A program made the translations under genes and the position numbers. Below, in pieces: positions 54,497-64,000 of a stretch of DNA of 64,000 bases (position 1 is its first letter; each line of letters opens with the position of its first letter). The DNA comes from Botryococcus braunii. Lineage: Eukaryota > Chlorophyta > Trebouxiophyceae. The notes under the pieces were generated by a model. The model saw only the letters and a list, made by a program, of their open reading frames with translations, ran no database searches and had not been told where the DNA came from. The stretch spans positions 60,001-124,000 of the forward strand of contig MVGU01001250.1 in the NCBI GenBank assembly GCA_002005505.1, written 5' to 3'.

Positions 54497-55494
54497 TGGG
54501 CATGCATGCTCCTTGCGGCAAGCCACCGGTGGCACCGGAAAGACTACCACACGTACATGCACGAACAGCGTTGCAGTAGCACGTGTATGCATAGCGGTAT
54601 ATATACATAAAACCCTGATCAGTCATGACCAATTAACTGGAATCAATTTGTGAGACACGTTACTCACTGTTAACACCATAAGCTGCTACCATGCTCATGC
54701 ATCTCGTGATAATGAGCTACTGGCCGTGAAGCAACTCGGGCTCCCGTCCATGGACCCATTCGGCTGAAGATTCAGGGTGCTTTAGAACTTGGGGGCACTG
54801 TATGCTGCCTTACAAGTTCTGCCTTGATCATTGGAGAACTACCTTGTATACAGTTCTCCAAAGTTAGCTAGAGGATCTGTAGCTATATAGCTCTCAGAGC
54901 TGTACATGTAGAGGCTCTCTCATTGGCGAGATCCTGGACACTGCTTGCAATGAGCCAATTGGCTCAGGAGGCCGTGTGCTGTCACAGTAAGTATGCCAGC
55001 CCATAACCTTCCGAAAAACATCGCCATGCGAGCGCATGTACACGTTTCTGAGGACGTTCTGAGAATCCCACTGCGACAAAAGATCTGTCTAGAAGTTGAG
55101 GCTGAGGCTGACTCAGCAGCACTGTCGGGCCGGAACGAAGCGGCTATATAGCGTCTTAGCTAAGATGCCAGGGCTGATGTCAGGCGGTAGGGCCAGTCGA
55201 CGCTGGACAGGTTCTAAAGTGTTTCCATGGGGACAGTGCACGTGTACACATGCCATGCGAATGCATGCAGGCACGGGCTGTAAATCTGCAGACGTGGCTC
55301 CTGTATGCTATAGCATACATCAGGGTTAGCTAACCCTGATAGTAGCTGTGATTTGCGCGGAAACCATATACGAATGAATGTCTCGAAATGCGTTCCCTGC
55401 AACTTCTGACCCAAATGCAATGCACACCATACGTATTGTTTGCAAACATACGTATTATGACTTGCAAAAATTCAATTGAATCAATATGTACGGA

Positions 55495-55572
55495 CAGATG
55501 GGTTTTAAACATATATGGGTTGAATTGCATATTCAACCCATACGTATATATACATATGGGTTGAATTGCATA
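55495..55572. repeat. ATGGGTTGAAT direct and inverted repeats
   Basis: ATATGGGTTGAATTGCATA occurs twice directly, with one inverted ATTCAACCCATA between them. Confidence 0.8.
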
Positions 55573-55806
55573 CGGGGTCTCAGACCTTGCAGGGACGCGT
55601 GTTGAGACATTGCCTCTCTTGCCTCATAAATGCATATATACATACGTATGTCCTAATTAGGTCCTCATGAACATATGCATATGATCTAACTACACATATA
55701 AACTTCTCCAGCATAGCACGAGTAAAAAAAGTAACATGGAATCCAGAAGTAAATTCATCTATACTAGTACTGTTATCCGAAGAAGGCCTTGTTCAGTTAC
55801 ATAACA

Positions 55807-55838
55807 GGATGCTACGAGTTACGTAACTCGTAGCATCC
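55807..55838. repeat. Perfect 32-bp palindrome
   Basis: GGATGCTACGAGTTAC and its exact reverse complement with no loop. Confidence 0.92.
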
Positions 55839-55893
55839 GTATACGTCGCTCAGTATGGCTTTAGTGTAGGCCAAAGTATGGTACTCTGACAAT

Positions 55894-56092
<199 letters not shown>

Positions 56093-58567
56093 TATACAAA
56101 GCAAAACGTAAATAATCAAAATAAATTCTAACGAGCGATGGCCTTCATGTGATTGTGTAAACAGGGTCATCTGGAAGTTGTCTATAGACGTCTGTGATTT
56201 CGTACGTCGACGTGCGAAATTATGCTATTGCCAGCAGCAGCACTTGCGCACAGAATGGGATTTCATAGACAACTGAAGACCCAGAATAATTCGTGCCTAG
56301 CATTCGTTGGGCTCAAGTGGCGTGTGTACACACGTACTGGATTGCTCCAGATCCGACCCATAATAGCATACCGTACCGAATACCTTTTGAACGTCAGCAC
56401 AATGTACTGTCAACGGCTTAGGGGACCAGACATCACGTTTCAGCACCGTGAACTTCACAAAATAATGGCCAAGCTTGTCCCGCACCACTCCCAGATGTGG
56501 ACGTCTAGAGATCACGTGATCTTCTCTGTACGGTGGTGACCTTCTCTGCAGAGGAAAAAGGCACATATGTAGAGACACATCTGCCCTTTGCAGGACACAA
56601 CACACGCATGCCGGAGCCCGCAATCGAGTCTCCAGCAATCCCCCACGTCCACTACGCCGTCCCTCATTTAGCAAACGGTTATAATCTTTTATACTAATTA
56701 AACAACCCGTGATGACTAAACAAAAGCTCCAAACATTTTCTACTGTCTTCCTGACCTAGATCTGGGACCAACAGGAAGCACCCCAATCCATTTTGACCGC
56801 CCGGCCCCGGCCCGTTGCCCGGTCACGCACCCAGCGACCCTGGTGATGCGTAATTCGTGGCTGCAGGACCACGTGGCCCCCTGACATGCCCCTACCTGTG
56901 GAAAGGATTCCACCCCTCAGACATGAGCTGTGCCTGCCAGAGGCATCCCCAGCACACGGCCCGTGCAGCTACCAAAGCCCACATGCCGCCTGCCCATCGC
57001 CCGCCCGCTAACTGCGTCATGCAAGAGCGCTCCGCCCAGCGTCGTCTGCCCATGCAGCCACCGCCACGGGCAGAAAAACATGCAACGATCGGATTTAACA
57101 CAGATCTTTGTATCGGGTGCACCACGTGGTGTGCACAAATGATACAAGATACATGCATGCCACACCTGCGTCAAACCAACATGCTCGGCCCCGGACCTGC
57201 CATGCGATATCGCCACACATTCACGACCGGGCAGCCGCAAGCCTTCTACATCCACCGCCAACCGTGTCGAGGCCTTCCCGCTCCCCTCTAATCTTATTTC
57301 AGAGATTAATCCACTGCCCAGAGGAGACCGCCGAACCCTCTCCCCAAACCTGGACTCTCGCTCCTCCACCGCGTCCATTCCCACATTAACGGGAGCAGGC
57401 CTTTACATCAGGTACCGTCTCCTCGTGGCAATTCCCCATACAAAGCGCGCTGGCCAGCAAGGAATTTGCAAGGGGTGCATGTACGCAATTACAAACCTTG
57501 TGGGCAGCCCTCGGAGGTGGGCTCTCGAACCAGGAAATAATTGTATGGCGTCCCCTTATGACACGCCAAAAAGCGGACCTCCGCTTTTCCGCCGGGTCCC
57601 ATATGCATAGACAGTTTCAAGATCCAGTTCAGGGACCCACTATGCTGGCTATCTTTCTATTGGGCCCGTTTACTGAAGCTATGCTCAGCCCTGCGGGATC
57701 TGGCCACTGTGTGAAGCTATATCTGGCCGCGTTAGTCTCTTCTAGTTTTGCTACCCATCAGGAGCTCCAAAGTTTCCTATCCCCAATTTTGGCAACCTCC
57801 CACACCCCAATGAGAGCGTAGGATGAATTAAAACCTTCAGCAATACCAGTTCTTTTTTGGGAGAAACTTACTTTGATCGCATTACAACATGCAGCTGCCC
57901 AGATGTCTGCATAACCTGCAGGGCCGAGATGTCTGCAGAACACATGGACCCACACATGGCGATCATAACTAGTACCATATAACCATAACCAGTACCAGTA
58001 TAACAGTATATCTAGCACCAGTATATGTACATATTAATATGCAAAATGCATGTATGGGTCAGATGCATATACGTAGTCGTTCATGATGATGATTGTAATG
58101 ACTTAGGTAATCGATTACCTTATCCTGCCCCCCCCCCCCCCACAGACAGTCATATACATGTGCTAGTATTATTGCATGTATAGAACTTGCAATGTGTAAT
58201 ATTTGTTCCAGTACTAGTTCATGCATAAGTCCCTACTAGTCCAGCACACGCGTGCTGCTTCTTTGACAAACATAGCAAGAGCATCCGGATGTTGGGATCC
58301 CAACATCAGTGGACAACGACTCGATCGTAATAGTTACATTTCCTATTTCGGAAACGTTGTTTGAGCTTTCAAGAGGAATTTCCGCATAGTCTGATGTTGC
58401 TCCTTAAAAGAACGGGATCATGAATCTACAAAATTAGTAGAAGGACCCTTTTGAATTGAAAGACCAGCCTTTTGTACTTCTATAAATGATATAGCAGAAC
58501 TTTGCAAGCCTTAGCATGAGCAGTATTTTGTAATCAGCAGTCTACGCTTCTATATTCACGGAGCTGC

Positions 58568-63436
<4,869 letters not shown>

Positions 63437-63934
63437 CTGAAACCCCCCCCCCCATCGCATGGCTAAGCGCATTTCCTATTTCTGAAGTACTTTGGTGGTT
63501 CACTGCGTGAGCAATTTCTGAGGCAGTATCCAGACACAAGACCCGGTATGCTCCCCCTATTTCACCGACAAGATTGGTCTGCAAAACATAGGTGTTTTAG
63601 CTGTAAAGGGCGCGAGTGCCACCCCACTTGGACTCTGATGCTTGCATGGGTTTTTGGTTTGGGCTTTTCTGTAGCAAAGGTCGGTGGTTCTGGATATGTA
63701 AGGACCGGAAATATAAGATACAAAGAGGAGGTAAGTACATTGCAAACTCCGGTGGAGTCCCGTTTGGAATGAGAATAAATCTGTAAGTGTCTGCATGGCC
63801 CATCCTGGTATTTTTGTTTTTGCGGAGGATGTATATGTTTCTGTCCGAACATAATGTTGTGGGGGATTTGCTATACCCCTTGTTGCTGCTACTAGGCATT
63901 CGGGGCACTCCCACTAAGATAGAGGGTCAAGGAC
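63437..63934. other. Intron sequence above the first visible locus E exon
   Basis: Starts with the acceptor TTTCAG; no paralogous exon was found up to the window edge. Confidence 0.6.
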
Positions 63935-64000
63935 ATTGAGAGGGAGGGGGAGGGGGAGAGAGAGGGGGGGGGGTGGAGGGAGGGAGAGAGAGGGAGGGAG
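63935..64000. repeat. GGGA/GA-rich low-complexity tract at window end
   Basis: Purine-rich G/A tract running to the window edge, in the intron above the first visible locus E exon. Confidence 0.9.

Noticed and set aside
56917..57384. 155-residue minus-strand open frame
   Set aside because: No homologue in the array, no signal or domain motif, and no splice context; length alone is not enough in GC-richer DNA.

Overview
The window looks like nuclear DNA of a green alga, probably a chlorophyte. The reasons are intron-rich genes with GT-AG splice sites, secreted proteins with long Ser-Pro(n) rods typical of algal cell-wall hydroxyproline-rich glycoproteins (HRGPs), and very abundant (CA)n/(CT)n microsatellites. 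A Dunaliella- or Haematococcus-like chlorophycean would fit, but the genus cannot be settled from sequence alone.

The coding content is one tandem, head-to-tail array of five paralogous genes, all on the minus strand. I call them locus A (15-5163, 3' end outside the window), B (12620-27238), C (31910-39339), D (44942-50782) and E (58568-63436, 5' end outside the window). I assembled the exons by hand from splice sites, reading phase and comparison among paralogues. The summed exon lengths of B, C and D give complete open frames (B after allowing for one missing base): about 1316, 838 and 787 residues.

Each protein begins with a signal peptide. Copies of one globular module follow. A module starts with a Cys-Gly strand, carries PGPLSP and L-x-SL-x-GL-x-x-L repeats that resemble a receptor L-domain or leucine-rich fold, and closes with a W-x(n)-C-x(n)-C knot. 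Poly-proline rods of about 25 to 380 residues separate the modules. The last module has no rod and ends two residues after its knot begins its final Cys-Pro, at a terminal exon of exactly 123 bases in all four loci where it is visible. Loci B and C add a six-cysteine domain after the signal peptide that loosely resembles a chitin-binding peritrophin-A domain. Locus C and D have two modules, locus B four, locus A at least three and locus E at least two. Module borders fall at phase-1 introns, so whole modules can be added or lost without breaking the frame.

About 22 of the 30 introns hold a long dinucleotide microsatellite, while some 30 kb of intergenic DNA holds only two sizeable ones, both TA-rich. 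The intergenic stretches (about 5.2-12.6, 27.3-31.9, 39.4-44.9 and 50.8-58.5 kb) contain no gene I can support. They are rich in fold-back palindromes, small tandem repeats and copies of a roughly 125-bp inverted-repeat element. Upstream DNA is conserved between A and D and between B and C, which implies two older gene types copied with their 5' flanks. Three single-base frame breaks, all in G/C homopolymers, are more likely assembly errors than true mutations.
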